DNA from: UKL13-2 sp038206765
Lineage (GTDB): Bacteria > Pseudomonadota > Gammaproteobacteria > Burkholderiales > Usitatibacteraceae
DNA length: 64,000 nt
Reading direction: 5' to 3'
Assembly (NCBI GenBank): GCA_038206765.1
Contig: JBBRAM010000001.1
Span: 1 to 64,000, forward strand
Within the stretch, counting starts at the first letter, position 1. Each line of letters begins with the position of its first letter. The position numbers and the translations under genes are program-made. This document shows, one piece after another, positions 53,674 through 63,538 of the stretch. The notes beneath the pieces were generated by a model. It did no database searches. It was not told where the DNA came from and saw only the letters and a list, made by a program, of their open reading frames with translations.

Positions 53674-54798
53674 TTAGGCCGCCAACAATCGACTACTAAC
53701 ATAGTCCAAGTGATAATCTGCATCACCAAAGCTCGCGCAAATACATGTCAACCGCTTGAAATAGTGGCTGACACTTAGCTCATCGGTCACACCCATGCCG
53801 CCGTGCAGTTGCACAGCTTGCTGGCCGACCAAACGCGCCGATTCGCTCACTAATACCTTGGCCGCCGCGCACGCCCACTGCCGTTCTTCGGCGGTTCCCG
53901 AGGCCACGCGGATGCTGGCCAAAATCGCCATGGAGCGCGCTTGTGTTACGGCGGTGAACATATCGACCATGCGATGTTGCAGCGCTTGGAATGATCCAAT
54001 CGCTACGCCAAATTGTTTGCGGGCTTTAAGATATTCGAGTGTGGCTTGATTTAACGCATCCATCGCGCCAACAGCCTCCGCACAAAGCGCAGCATTGGCC
54101 ACATCGAGTGCGCGCTCAATGGCAGATTGGGCCTCGCCCGAAGCGCCCAACAAAGCATCAGCACCAATCTTTACCCCACTGAACGAAATCTCAGCGGCTC
54201 GCAAATTATCTTGAGTCACATAGTCGCGAACGCCGACGCCTTCGGCTTCTGCGTCAACGATGAACAGCGAGAGTCCGGCGCCGTCTTGAGCCGAAACCAC
54301 GAGTTTGGCTGCCTGTGCACCATGAAGTACAAATGTCTTCACGCCGTTGAGTACATAGCCATCTGCCTGACGCTCGGCTCGCATCGCCACTTGCGATATT
54401 TCATAGCGACTACCCGGCTCGTAATGCGCAAACGCCATCCGCAAACTGCCGTCGGCAATGTTTGGCAACACCGCATTTTTTTGCGCCTCAGTTCCGGCGC
54501 CCTGAACCAAACCACCCGCAAGCACAACCGTTGCCAAGTAAGGCTCCACCATCAAGCCCGCGCCAATAGCTTCCATCACCAACATCGTATCGACTGCAGT
54601 GCCCCCCAAACCGCCGTGCTCTTCCGCAAAAGGCAATGCTAACAAACCAAGTTCAGCAAACTGCGCCCAATGTGTGGCGGAAATGCCCGCTTCAGAATGA
54701 ATAATGTCATGCCGCGTTTTAAAGCTGTAGTCTTTTGCCACGAAACGGCTAAGCGTTTCTTTCAATGCCAATTGTTCTTCGGATAAATTGAGATTCAT
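53674..54798 (-). CDS. Acyl-CoA dehydrogenase
   Basis: 374 aa ACAD-fold flavoenzyme: N-terminal helical domain (LSEEQLALKETLSRFVAKDYSF), the middle domain, and a C-terminal domain with QFGVAIGSFQALQHRMVDMF and QLHGGMGVTDELSVSHYFKRL. It oxidises an acyl-CoA, passing electrons to ETF. In the middle domain the usual TEP-type segment reads AHYEPGSRYE, as in the small subunit type of heteromeric ACADs for steroid or branched substrates. It follows the 54857 gene on the same strand by 58 bp, so the two probably form one heteromeric enzyme. Substrate not determinable. Confidence 0.9.
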   Translation of the reverse strand: MNLNLSEEQLALKETLSRFVAKDYSFKTRHDIIHSEAGISATHWAQFAELGLLALPFAEEHGGLGGTAVDTMLVMEAIGAGLMVEPYLATVVLAGGLVQGAGTEAQKNAVLPNIADGSLRMAFAHYEPGSRYEISQVAMRAERQADGYVLNGVKTFVLHGAQAAKLVVSAQDGAGLSLFIVDAEAEGVGVRDYVTQDNLRAAEISFSGVKIGADALLGASGEAQSAIERALDVANAALCAEAVGAMDALNQATLEYLKARKQFGVAIGSFQALQHRMVDMFTAVTQARSMAILASIRVASGTAEERQWACAAAKVLVSESARLVGQQAVQLHGGMGVTDELSVSHYFKRLTCICASFGDADYHLDYVSSRLLAA

Positions 54799-54856
54799 CT
54801 TAATTCCTATTGATTCCTGTTGATTCCTGAATGATGCAAACTCACCGATGAATAGC

Positions 54857-56056
54857 CTATAGACCCAAAATCATCTGTGAAATAATATTTTTTTGGATCT
54901 CATTCGAGCCGCCAAAAATACTGAGCTTGCGCATATTGAAATACCAACCCGCCACCGGCGGCGTATAAATATGCCCTATCGGAACACCTTCCCAACCGGG
55001 CTTGAGCGCTTGCGGCAATGAGGCCAGCGCAGCATGTCCGCAGGCTTGCATCGTTAGTTCGGTCAACACCTGCAAAATTTCTGTGCCGCGAATTTTGAGC
55101 ATCGATACTTCCGGCCCGAGCGGTTTGGCTTCATCAACCGATAGCAAGCGCATCATTGTTATATCTAATGCCGTTAAATCAATTTCCGCCCTTGCTATCC
55201 GGTCTCGAAAGCGTTGATCTTCGATCAGCGGCTTGCCATTGGCGCGCTCAAGTCTCGCAATCGCTTTCAAGCGCTTTAGCGTGCGTTTTGACTGGCCAAT
55301 AAGCGCCAAGCCAGTGCGTTCATGCCCCAGCAAAAACTTGGCGTAAGACCAACCTTTGTTTTCCTCGCCAATGCGATTACCTACAGGCACTGTGACGTTA
55401 TCAAAAAATACATCATTAATTTCATGCCCGCCATCGAGCATGATGATCGGGCGCACCGTGATGCCTGGCGATTTCATATCGACCAATACAAAACTAATAC
55501 CAGCCTGCTGGCGCCCTTCAGTATTGGTGCGCACCAGACAGAAAATCCAGTCCGCGTGCTGCCCCAGCGTGTTCCATGTTTTTTGCCCATTCAAGACGTA
55601 GTGTGTCCCATCTGGGCTTAGCTCAGCGCGCATTTTGAGCGAAGCCAAATCAGAGCCCGAGCCCGGCTCTGAATAACCCTGGCACCACCAATCTTCACCA
55701 GTCAAGATACGCGGCAGGAAGCGCTGCTGCTGGTCCGGAGTGCCAAATGCCATAATCACCGGCGCTACCATGTTGAGCCCAAATGCAACCTGTCCGGGCG
55801 CGCCTCCGGTGGTGGTTTCCTCATCAAAAATATGTTTTTGCAGCGCACTCCAGCCGGTGCCGCCGAACGCCTTCGGCCAGCCTGGCGCACCCCAGCCGCG
55901 CTGGTGCAAAATGCGTTGCCAGCGCAAATAATGGTCTTTGCCCAATTCGCGCCCGTTCAAAACGGTCTGCCGGATATCCTCGGGCAAGGATTGTTCGACA
56001 AAGGCGCGCACCTCGGTGCGAAAAGCTTGTTCGGTTTCGTTTGGATCGAGATTCAT
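54857..56056 (-). CDS. Acyl-CoA dehydrogenase
   Basis: 399 aa from the ATG at 56056 (AAGG at good distance; the frame to 56128 adds 24 unlikely residues). Typical ACAD motifs: WCQGYSEPGSGSDLASLKMRA (FAD-binding), GQKTWNTLGQHADWIFCLVRT, and the C-terminal MRKLSIFGGSNEIQKNIISQMILGL (with the GSNEIQ segment). This is the large-subunit type that pairs with the smaller ACAD encoded just downstream. Such pairs often act on cholesterol-side-chain-like, bile-acid or other bulky acyl-CoAs; which one applies here is unknown. Confidence 0.92.
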   Translation of the reverse strand: MNLDPNETEQAFRTEVRAFVEQSLPEDIRQTVLNGRELGKDHYLRWQRILHQRGWGAPGWPKAFGGTGWSALQKHIFDEETTTGGAPGQVAFGLNMVAPVIMAFGTPDQQQRFLPRILTGEDWWCQGYSEPGSGSDLASLKMRAELSPDGTHYVLNGQKTWNTLGQHADWIFCLVRTNTEGRQQAGISFVLVDMKSPGITVRPIIMLDGGHEINDVFFDNVTVPVGNRIGEENKGWSYAKFLLGHERTGLALIGQSKRTLKRLKAIARLERANGKPLIEDQRFRDRIARAEIDLTALDITMMRLLSVDEAKPLGPEVSMLKIRGTEILQVLTELTMQACGHAALASLPQALKPGWEGVPIGHIYTPPVAGWYFNMRKLSIFGGSNEIQKNIISQMILGL

Positions 56057-56215
56057 GATGGCCTTACTAAGAGGTAAATTTGATCTGGCGCGATAAAACT
56101 GTAGATGCGCAATATTACTGACACTCATCGTGCCATATTATTTGCGTCACCGCAAGCGGCCGGAAAAATCATGGAGCGTATTGAGCGTGGACGATAGCTT
56201 ACCGACCCAAACCGG

Positions 56216-57913
56216 CTATACCTCTTTACTGCCCCGCTTCGACAAGACATTCGGCGGCGCTGCGAAGCTATCGGCATGCGAAACCTGCCAAAACACCTTG
56301 AACACCGGATGCGCACGGTCCACATCAAAAACGCCTTCCCGCAGCTCACCGTGCTTCGCCCAGCTATGGAGCGCCGCCAACGAGCGCACCTCGGTGGATG
56401 ACACGCGGCGAATCACATGTTCAGGGCCAATTTCGGACGTATGGTTTAAGCCCGCCGCCGCAATGAGTTCTTTCAACGCTTCCAGTGTATTTTTATGGAA
56501 TTGATAAACACGTTCTGATTTTTCCGGCACCACGAGTGCGCGCATGCGCTTTGGATCTTGCGTCGTCACCCCCGTCGGGCAATGGCCGGTATGACAGGTC
56601 TGCGCTTGCAGGCACCCGAGCGCAAACATAAAGCCGCGCGCCGAGTTACACCAATCAGCGCCCATTGCGAGCGTTCTGGCGATGTCGAAGGCGGTCACGA
56701 TTTTCCCCGATGCGCCAATTTTGATACGGTCACGTAAGGCCACGCCGACAAGCGTGTTGTGTACCAGCATCAGCGCTTCGCGCAGCGGTGCACCGACATG
56801 ATCGGTGAACTCCAGCGGCGCCGCGCCCGTGCCACCCTCGCCGCCATCAACCACAATAAAATCAGGCGTGATATTGGTTTGCAACATCGCTTTTACAATC
56901 GCGAACCATTCCCAAGGATGGCCGATGGCCAGCTTGATGCCAACCGGCTTCCCGCCCGATAACGCTCGCAATTTTTGCACAAAGCCCAGTAACTCCAGCG
57001 GTGTGGAAAATGCCGAGTGTTTGGCAGGCGAAATGCAATCCTCCCCTGCCCTCACGCCGCGTGCCTCGGCGATCTCAATGGTCACCTTCGCGCCTGGCAA
57101 GACGCCGCCGTGGCCGGGTTTTGCCCCTTGTGACAATTTAATTTCGATCATTTTGACTTGATCGGATTTTGCGTTGGCAGCAAATTTTCCTGCATCAAAT
57201 TTGCCGTCCGCGTCGCGACAACCAAAGTAGCCGGACCCGAGCTCCCAGACAATATCGCCACCACCGCTGCCGATATATTTGCCATCGACCTGCGCGCGGT
57301 GGTAATGCGAGATTGAGCCTTCGCCCGTGTCGTGATAAAACTTGCCACGTCGTGCGCCTTCGTTGAGCGACAGTATCGCGTTTGCTGACAGGGCACCAAA
57401 ACTCATAGCGGAAATATTAAATACACTCGCCGAATAAGGCTCTTTACAATCGCCGCCGCCGATTGTGATGCGGAAATCATGGCTGGCAATTTCAACCGGC
57501 GCGATCGAATGATTGATCCACTCGTAGTCGGGTGCATACACATTGATTTGCGTGCCGAAAGGGCGCTTATCGCCCACGTGTTTGGCTCGCTGATAGACGA
57601 TGGCGCGTTGGGCACGAGAGAACGGTAGCTCTTCGGTATCGGCCTCAATAAAGTATTGGCGGATCTCGGGGCGGATGAACTCAAAGAAGAACCGGAAATG
57701 TGCTAACACAGGATAGTTCCGGCGTATAGCCTGTCGGTTCTGACAGTAGTCAACCAACCCCACAAAGCCTAGGATGGTTGTTAGCAATGAAGGCCAGAGC
57801 CAAAGCAGGTTGACCGTCACGAGTGCCATGCCCGCAAACAGCGCACTTAAAACGATACAGCTTGCCCAAGCCCAATAGCGTTGCGGAACGATTGCGTCGA
57901 TTGCATTGAACAT
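56216..57913 (-). CDS. FMN-binding glutamate-synthase-like protein
   Basis: 565 aa. Two membrane segments at the N-terminus (WAWASCIVLSALFAGMALVTV; LWPSLLTTILGFVGLV) precede a glutamate synthase-type FMN barrel: FNISAMSFGALSANAI, SHYHRAQVDGKYIGSGGGDIVWELGSGYFGCRD, EIKLSQGAKPGHGGVLPGAKV, IVVDGGEGGTGAAPLEF and the Cys cluster CLQAQTCHTGHCPTGVTTQDP (3Fe-4S type). It lacks the glutaminase domain of GltB, so true glutamate synthase activity is unlikely. This matches the stand-alone family found in many proteobacteria, reaction unknown to me. Single gene, minus strand. Confidence 0.92.
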   Translation of the reverse strand: MFNAIDAIVPQRYWAWASCIVLSALFAGMALVTVNLLWLWPSLLTTILGFVGLVDYCQNRQAIRRNYPVLAHFRFFFEFIRPEIRQYFIEADTEELPFSRAQRAIVYQRAKHVGDKRPFGTQINVYAPDYEWINHSIAPVEIASHDFRITIGGGDCKEPYSASVFNISAMSFGALSANAILSLNEGARRGKFYHDTGEGSISHYHRAQVDGKYIGSGGGDIVWELGSGYFGCRDADGKFDAGKFAANAKSDQVKMIEIKLSQGAKPGHGGVLPGAKVTIEIAEARGVRAGEDCISPAKHSAFSTPLELLGFVQKLRALSGGKPVGIKLAIGHPWEWFAIVKAMLQTNITPDFIVVDGGEGGTGAAPLEFTDHVGAPLREALMLVHNTLVGVALRDRIKIGASGKIVTAFDIARTLAMGADWCNSARGFMFALGCLQAQTCHTGHCPTGVTTQDPKRMRALVVPEKSERVYQFHKNTLEALKELIAAAGLNHTSEIGPEHVIRRVSSTEVRSLAALHSWAKHGELREGVFDVDRAHPVFKVFWQVSHADSFAAPPNVLSKRGSKEV

Positions 57914-58013
57914 GGTGCTCCCCGTTGTGATCGTTTGCTGTTTGACTATCGCTATAAATTTTTAACTAGTTTAATCGAGTCTCAAGTGAAAAATGTGAAA
58001 AGGAACGAAAACC

Positions 58014-59192
58014 ATGAACACATACTCCCGCTTTAGCGGTCGCGGTTTGGCATCATTCCCCCGGTTACTTTCAGCGGCGCGGACGGTGATTAGCGTCTGC
58101 AGCCTCGCTGCCGTTTGCCTGCCAGCATCCGCTCAAAATCCTAGTAAAGTCGATATTGTGATCGGGCAAACTGCTGATCTTTCCGGCGTGCAGATGGCGA
58201 ATGTAAAGGAAATGAGCGATGCCGCATTCGCTTATTTTGACAAAATCAATAAAGCAGGCGGCATCGACGGTCGCCAGATCAAGGTGATCAGTATCGACGA
58301 TAAATACGACCCAAAATTATCGGCCGCGAATGCCAAACAGCTCGATGAAAAGAACGTGCTGGCCCTTATCTTGGGGCGCGGCACCGCCAACGCCGAAGCG
58401 GTGATTCCCGTCGCGATGGGCGCGAAATTGCCAGTGCTGGGCTTCGTGGGCGGATCGGTGGTCATGCACTCACCAGCCAAGCGCTATTTTTTCAATTTGC
58501 GCCCGCCGTATCGACTAGAAGTAGAACGGGCGATTGGCCAATTATTGGCGCAAGGAACCACCAAACTCGCCACCGTCTACACTGATGATGCGTTTGGGTT
58601 GGATGCTTTGGAAGGATTCAAAACCGGCATGACCGCCGCCAAACTGGAAGCCGTTGCAACGCTGTCGCTACCGCGCGGCGATCCGAAAGTAGACGATGCC
58701 GTTGCAAAATTGATGGCAGCCAAGCCCGATGCGATCATTGGCCTATGCGTGCCAAAACCATGTGCCCATTTGGTGAGGGAGTTGCGTGCCGCAGGTTTCG
58801 CCGGGCGCTTCTTGTCGCTCTCGAATACAGCATCCAGCTCATATGTGAAAGAACTTGGCGAATTCTCGCGCGGCGTGATTGTCACACAGGTGTTTCCGTC
58901 GCCATACTCGGTGGTAACGGCGGTCTCCAATGAATTTCAGAAACTTGCCGCCGAATATAAGTTGCCCCAGTCGTATGCGGGAATGGAAGGGTATATCAAT
59001 GCCCGTGTGCTGGTGGATGCGATCAAACGGACGGGCGGCAAAACAACCCGCGAAAGCTTGGTCACCGCACTTGATAGTATGCGAAGCGTCGATTACGGCG
59101 GCTATCTGCTGACCTTCAGCCCGACCGACCATACCGGCTCCGAGGTTGTGGAGCTGAGCATCATCGGCAAGGACGGACGCTTTATGCGGTGA
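58014..59192 (+). CDS. ABC transporter substrate-binding protein, branched-chain amino acid type (orphan)
   Basis: 392 aa with a long signal peptide (cleavage near ASAQ). The periplasmic binding-protein fold of the LivJ/Peripla_BP_6 group: IVIGQTADLSGVQMANVKEM, AYFDKINKAGGIDGRQIKVISIDDKYDP and ANAEAVIPVAMGAKLPVLG. The usual ligand-site residues cannot be read with certainty. No permease or ATPase genes are adjacent, so it is an orphan component. Its location near the ACAD pair could suggest an aromatic or lipid-derived ligand, but that is only a guess. Confidence 0.88.
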   Translation: MNTYSRFSGRGLASFPRLLSAARTVISVCSLAAVCLPASAQNPSKVDIVIGQTADLSGVQMANVKEMSDAAFAYFDKINKAGGIDGRQIKVISIDDKYDPKLSAANAKQLDEKNVLALILGRGTANAEAVIPVAMGAKLPVLGFVGGSVVMHSPAKRYFFNLRPPYRLEVERAIGQLLAQGTTKLATVYTDDAFGLDALEGFKTGMTAAKLEAVATLSLPRGDPKVDDAVAKLMAAKPDAIIGLCVPKPCAHLVRELRAAGFAGRFLSLSNTASSSYVKELGEFSRGVIVTQVFPSPYSVVTAVSNEFQKLAAEYKLPQSYAGMEGYINARVLVDAIKRTGGKTTRESLVTALDSMRSVDYGGYLLTFSPTDHTGSEVVELSIIGKDGRFMR

Positions 59193-59719
59193 TTCAAAAT
59201 TGGCAAAACTCGTTGACTGGCGGGGGTTCCAGCCAAAAATGCCCGGGGGTTTTTCTGGTTAGCAAAGCCTAGGACCAACTATCTCCAAGACTTTTGCCCT
59301 TGGGAAACAATTATTTTTAGAGCCAGTTCAGGTTAATCTGCAGTCAAGCTATCCAGCATAGACGCCAACCAGTTAAGATGCCCGCAAAAACACAAAGGAC
59401 GCGTCGAATATCAGAGTTCGCCCCAAAGCCGTCGTTCCAAGCACGCGCCCATTTTGCGCGTTAGGAGGCGATAGCCTTGGCTAATCAGACGCTTAAGGCA
59501 ATTCCGCTTTAAAATTGAAAGAAAGAAATCTCGAAGATTGTGATTCTTATCGATCTATTTTCGTCCGGACCATAATTTTTCGGCTTCAGGACCCTATATT
59601 CGGGAATTTCCTGATCCGCATCACTGGACACGCATCAAACGTTGACCGGAGAGAATCGTGCCGGATTGGCTTGGATTCGCTTCAGAAGAAATCAAATCGT
59701 TTTCGGCAACTAGCCGCAT
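59193..59719. other. Intergenic region with diverged dispersed motif
   Basis: About 527 bp between convergent genes. A diverged dispersed motif (GGCAAAACTCGTTGACTGGC) is at 59202-59226, just past the SBP stop. No gene that I can support; a plus frame at 59515-59778 looks random. Confidence 0.4.
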
Positions 59720-60754
59720 TCAGAAGAACTCCACATCCGAGACCTTCTCCTTCGCCTCCAAACAGCCACCAGCGATAAGCGCATGATAGTTGGCCGACTG
59801 ATTGCGGCCCTGCTCCTTGGCCCAGTAAAGCGCCGCGTCGGCACGTTCGAGGATCGACGAAGGTTGTTCACCTAGGCGCATGCGCACATAGCCGATGCTG
59901 ACGGTAATGTGGCCCACCTGGGGGAAAGCAAACGTTTCGACTATTTTGCGAATGCGTTCAAATCCGAAGCTCGCGTCGCTTTCCGCCATGGGCTTCAGCA
60001 GAATGACAAACTCTTCGCCGCCGAAGCGAAACAGCTTGTCGTGCGCGCGAAACGCGTTTTTTATCAACGTCGATACCAAGATCAGCATTTCATCGCCGAT
60101 CATGTGCCCGAACTTGTCGTTGACGTTCTTGAAATGGTCGATATCGAGAACGGCCAGCCAGTGATCTTGCGCTTCCGGATGTTGGCTGCGGCGACGCGGC
60201 AGGTGTAGCGACCGCACCCGGCTGTCATCGCCGGCGCCAAGGTTGTGCAGGATGCGCATCAGGTAATGGTCGAAGGTTTTACGATTGAGCATGCCGGTCA
60301 ACGTGTCGGTTTCGCTGTAGTCCAGCAATGTCAATATGTTCGTGTAAATCCCCAATAGGTGTTCAGCCACGGCAATTTGTTCTTGGTCGAGGGGCTTGCC
60401 CGCGACAGCAGCGAAACCATACAGGCCGCCGCTGCCGCGCACGATGGGAAACAGCGTGCTGTCGCCGTCGGTTTGCTGCAGGCCGCTGTTAAGGCAGGCA
60501 TCAAACAGCGGATAGTAATCGATGGAGACCATATCGACTGGAATGGAAAAACCGTCATCATGAATATGCGCACCGGTATCGTCGACCACCGCGGCAGGCC
60601 AAACAAACGATTCGCCTTGTACCTGCAGCAGGCTATAAATCACCACACGGCTGGTGCCCAGCAATTCACGCAGTGCTTCCGCCAGCACGATCTTGAGTCG
60701 CGGGCGATCGCGCTCGTGGGTGATGCGCTCAACATGCGTTAACGTACGATTCAT
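59720..60754 (-). CDS. Diguanylate cyclase with GAF-like sensor domain
   Basis: 344 aa from the ATG at 60754; a longer frame to 60955 has less natural sequence. Residues ~15-160 are a GAF-like domain (LKIVLAEALRELLGTSRVVIYSLLQVQ). The C-terminal GGDEF domain has DTLTGMLNRKTFD, AVLDIDHFKNVNDKFGHMIGDEML and the active-site FRFGGEEFVILL. An inhibitory I-site RAHD lies exactly five residues upstream of GGEEF. It should make cyclic di-GMP from GTP, with product feedback. The PilZ-like protein at 40707 is a possible effector in the same window, but no direct link is shown. Cytosolic. Confidence 0.92.
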   Translation of the reverse strand: MNRTLTHVERITHERDRPRLKIVLAEALRELLGTSRVVIYSLLQVQGESFVWPAAVVDDTGAHIHDDGFSIPVDMVSIDYYPLFDACLNSGLQQTDGDSTLFPIVRGSGGLYGFAAVAGKPLDQEQIAVAEHLLGIYTNILTLLDYSETDTLTGMLNRKTFDHYLMRILHNLGAGDDSRVRSLHLPRRRSQHPEAQDHWLAVLDIDHFKNVNDKFGHMIGDEMLILVSTLIKNAFRAHDKLFRFGGEEFVILLKPMAESDASFGFERIRKIVETFAFPQVGHITVSIGYVRMRLGEQPSSILERADAALYWAKEQGRNQSANYHALIAGGCLEAKEKVSDVEFF

Positions 60755-61111
60755 GTGCTTCAAGACCCAGTGAATAGGCAAAGCTAGAGACGTACAGTGT
60801 ACCAAGGTATCGCTGGCATCGCTTTTTCTGGACAGCCTCATGTAGGACAGTAGGACCCTAGGACCGCGATCGGATTCGTGATCAAGCAGGCGCGGCGTGT
60901 TTAGGCTTGGCATATTTCGAATGCGCAGCGTCTGACATTCCGCTGTGGGCCACACACGCCCCTTTGCGTCATCAAGGCTTCCGGGAAGCTGACGCTCGGA
61001 TTACGAAAAGCAGACGTAAACGAATCAAGCGAGGCAAAGCTGGAACTCGGCGCTATGGCAAAGCCTCCTGCCCAAAGAGTCCGCTTGAGCAAGCGATTTG
61101 GCATCGGTTTT

Positions 61112-61619
61112 CTACTTTCGGATGCACTTTCCGTCGAAGGCAACTGCCCAATTTTCCTTGTCATCAGTGGACTCCCAGAGTTGGCGAACGGTGCCGTCTG
61201 CGTTCGAGGACCATGTGATCCTGTGCTTGATGGGGTGTCCAGAACTATCGACACTCATTCCCTCCAGAACCATCTTCCCGTCTTTGATCCCGCCGTCAAG
61301 CAGGAGCAGCACGCCAGAATTGTCAACCCAGGTTTGATGCCATACCTTCCTTGATGCGTCGTAGGTGTTCAAGCTTTCGCCGCTATATCCCTTGCCGGTA
61401 TCGTATCGTTCGTGAATGACACAGCCGCCATATTCACGCTGAATCCTATTGGTCCCGGCAACCTTTCCCTTTTGACCATGGACAACCCAATCGCCTACCC
61501 AGAAATCGAACTGGCGGTATTCCGGCGACACACACGGGGCAGTCTGTGCTTCACTCGATGTGACGGGTAAGCAGAGCAACTGTGCCTATTGCTGCGGCGA
61601 TGTAAATTTTAAGGGACAT
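61112..61619 (-). pseudogene. Secreted DUF1579-like hypothetical protein, frameshifted in the signal peptide
   Basis: The main frame (61112-61579) encodes YRQFDFWVGDWVVHGQKGKV, VIHERYDTGKGYSGESLN and WHQTWVDNSGVLLLLDGG, typical of small secreted proteins with a lipocalin-like DUF1579 fold. It lacks an ATG, starting only at TTG after a stop. Upstream, an ATG at 61619 with a GGAG site begins MSLKIYIAAAIGTVALL, a perfect signal peptide start, but in the other frame (+1 offset), ending at TGA after nine more codons. One added base would restore MSLKIYIAAAIGTVALL-CLPVTSSEAQ. So this is a frameshifted gene, or a sequencing error in this read. Confidence 0.7.
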
Positions 61620-61892
61620 AAGATCTCCGTAAACTACGCCTTCCGACGCCTGATGGCTCACGAAACGGGCACCAATTCTTCGCGTCCCCGTTTACCGCCA
61701 ATTTAAGTATGTTCAAGCCAGACATCTAAAGTTAGACATCAACGGGACAATTGATATAGTTACAACACTTCATCTGATCACCGCACGCACTATCGCCCGA
61801 GCTTGTGTCAAAACACCGAGCGAACGTGGCAATGCGTCCCAAACCCGTCATTGCCCAACATAATCCAGCTAATGCAGAATCCTGCAACAAAT
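61620..61892. other. Intergenic region, nothing recognised
   Basis: About 270 bp between two secreted-protein genes on the minus strand; no hairpin, repeat or gene seen. Confidence 0.3.
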
Positions 61893-62744
61893 TTACTTAT
61901 TCCCATGAAGTGTGTCGGCATCATATTGCTCCTGCTTTCCTGGCATGTCGCTAACAGCTTTCTCAGCACTTTCATCGGCTAGTTGGCTAATGCCGGTGCA
62001 CATCGAAGCACTTGGAATTGACTCAAGCGCGTCTTTCACCTGCTTCGCAGTCTTTGCGCAAATCAAAACATGTCCCATCTCATGTGTACGAAGTGCCGAG
62101 TAATACTTATTCCAAATTTCTTTAAATTCGGGCGAGGCGTTGTCAACGCCGTACCATTTTGGCAAGCGCATTTTCGCCATACATTTTGAGCTGATCGACC
62201 TAATTGCGTAAGTGTCACCGCCGCCCTGACACATGAAATCGTATTTAACTTTGGCAGTTGTCATGCCGTTCGCACCTTGCCCCTTCGCATGCATCTCCAA
62301 GTTAAGCTCCTCTGGGCTATCGCCGCGAATCTCATAGTGTTCAACACCAATGACCGCAAAATCTGCCAATAGCCTGCGTTCAGTTTCGCGATATGCATCG
62401 GATTTCGCACTGACGGAAGGATTGAGCATCTTTGGGGTTTGTGGCAATGGATTGGTGGAGCATTTGCTATAAAGCGCAACGCTACCATCGGCCAGCCTGA
62501 TTTTTAGTTTTGCCGCACTTACCAGTTTATACATCGGGTCGCCAATGATCCGGGAGTTTGGCCGATATGTTCCAGGCTTGAAACAACCTCCGGTACCACA
62601 GAAGGAGACGGAATAAAGTCCCTCATCGGTTGGCATTATCTGGAGCCCAAAATTTTCCTTGCAGTCTTGCCGCCAAGTTCCAGTGAAGTCAACAATTGGA
62701 CCTATCGCTGCATGAACAACATCGATAATTAAGACGTATAGCAA
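61893..62744 (-). CDS. Secreted protein with DUF922-like metalloprotease domain
   Basis: About 283 aa from a TTG at 62744. The frame is open further upstream to a TGA, and the better signal peptide AKAFNAQKILTVLLYVLIID begins at a non-standard ATT codon, so the true start is unclear. The N-terminal half (CKENFGLQIMPTDEGLYSVSFCGTGGCF) is a small domain of unknown role. The C-terminal half has WNKYYSALRTHEMGHVLICAKTAKQVKD with the HExxH zinc motif typical of DUF922 predicted Zn proteases. Likely periplasmic. No ribosome binding site is obvious. Confidence 0.75.
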   Translation of the reverse strand: MLYVLIIDVVHAAIGPIVDFTGTWRQDCKENFGLQIMPTDEGLYSVSFCGTGGCFKPGTYRPNSRIIGDPMYKLVSAAKLKIRLADGSVALYSKCSTNPLPQTPKMLNPSVSAKSDAYRETERRLLADFAVIGVEHYEIRGDSPEELNLEMHAKGQGANGMTTAKVKYDFMCQGGGDTYAIRSISSKCMAKMRLPKWYGVDNASPEFKEIWNKYYSALRTHEMGHVLICAKTAKQVKDALESIPSASMCTGISQLADESAEKAVSDMPGKQEQYDADTLHGNK

Positions 62745-62881
62745 TACAGTAAGTATTTTTTGCGCATTAAATGCCTTAGCAATATGTTTTCAACACGAGG
62801 CCGTCAGCAAACGACCGAGATAGTGTGAAACGGCGCAGCGACTTTTCGATTCCGCTCCATTGCAAAGATTCAATAACATCA

Positions 62882-63538
62882 TTAAGGCTTTGGTGCGGTT
62901 GCCAAGATTTGCGACCTAAGTGCAACCGCGATTTCATCAAGCGGAATGTAAACGGAGCCATCGTAAGTTGGATATGCATGTTTCCCTGCCGCTCCGCCAT
63001 AGCCTGCCAATGGAATCTCGATAATGTCGGGACGAATGAACACAGCCCTAGAGGATTTCCATTTTTCCCGATACCAAGCGATTCGAAACGCACTATTACC
63101 GCTATGAATCAGGTTGAGGCGGGGCCATTTCGTGGCGCACTTATTTTCGTACTCCCGCTCCTCCTGAATCGCGGCGCCATTCGTAGACAATAATGGATCA
63201 TAGCGCATCGGGGATTTCGCCAAAAAGACAAGGTATCGTGTGCCAATTTCAATGCCCCCACGCCGGCCAAACTCAATGGGCTGGCGTGGCGCGCTACCCT
63301 TCAAGGTTTCAATAACTTGTGCACCATATTTGGCGCCGCATTCTGTCTCGCCATCCCGGATTACCGATCCTTCGGTAATTTGGATGATTGCCACGACATC
63401 CGATGCAAGAACCAATTCGTTTAGTGGCACTGGCATTATTATCGTTGCACAGGCTGCAAACGAAGCGGTCGCCAAGCCAAACAGGAACAGGGGCCGCTTC
63501 ATCCACTTCATAACTTGGTGTAAGGACGATTTGCTCAT
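62882..63538 (-). CDS. Secreted hypothetical protein (218 aa)
   Basis: Signal peptide follows from the Met at residue 10 or 13 (MKRPLFLFGLATASFAAC). The mature part has VPLNELVLASDVVAIIQI, TECGAKYGAQVIETLKGSAP and IGTRYLVFLAKSP, a pattern seen in secreted proteins with an NTF/TIMP-like fold. The C-terminal end has YIPLDEIAVALRSQI. No family assigned with confidence. Precedes the metalloprotease-like gene on the same strand with a ~137 bp gap. Confidence 0.7.
   Translation of the reverse strand: MSKSSLHQVMKWMKRPLFLFGLATASFAACATIIMPVPLNELVLASDVVAIIQITEGSVIRDGETECGAKYGAQVIETLKGSAPRQPIEFGRRGGIEIGTRYLVFLAKSPMRYDPLLSTNGAAIQEEREYENKCATKWPRLNLIHSGNSAFRIAWYREKWKSSRAVFIRPDIIEIPLAGYGGAAGKHAYPTYDGSVYIPLDEIAVALRSQILATAPKP

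Noticed and set aside
59515..59778. Plus-strand frame of 87 codons before the diguanylate cyclase gene
   Set aside because: No start signal or protein-like pattern, and it overlaps the end of the cyclase gene.
62776..63193. Frames on both strands between the last secreted-protein genes
   Set aside because: They overlap the 218-aa secreted protein in other frames and lack protein-like patterns.
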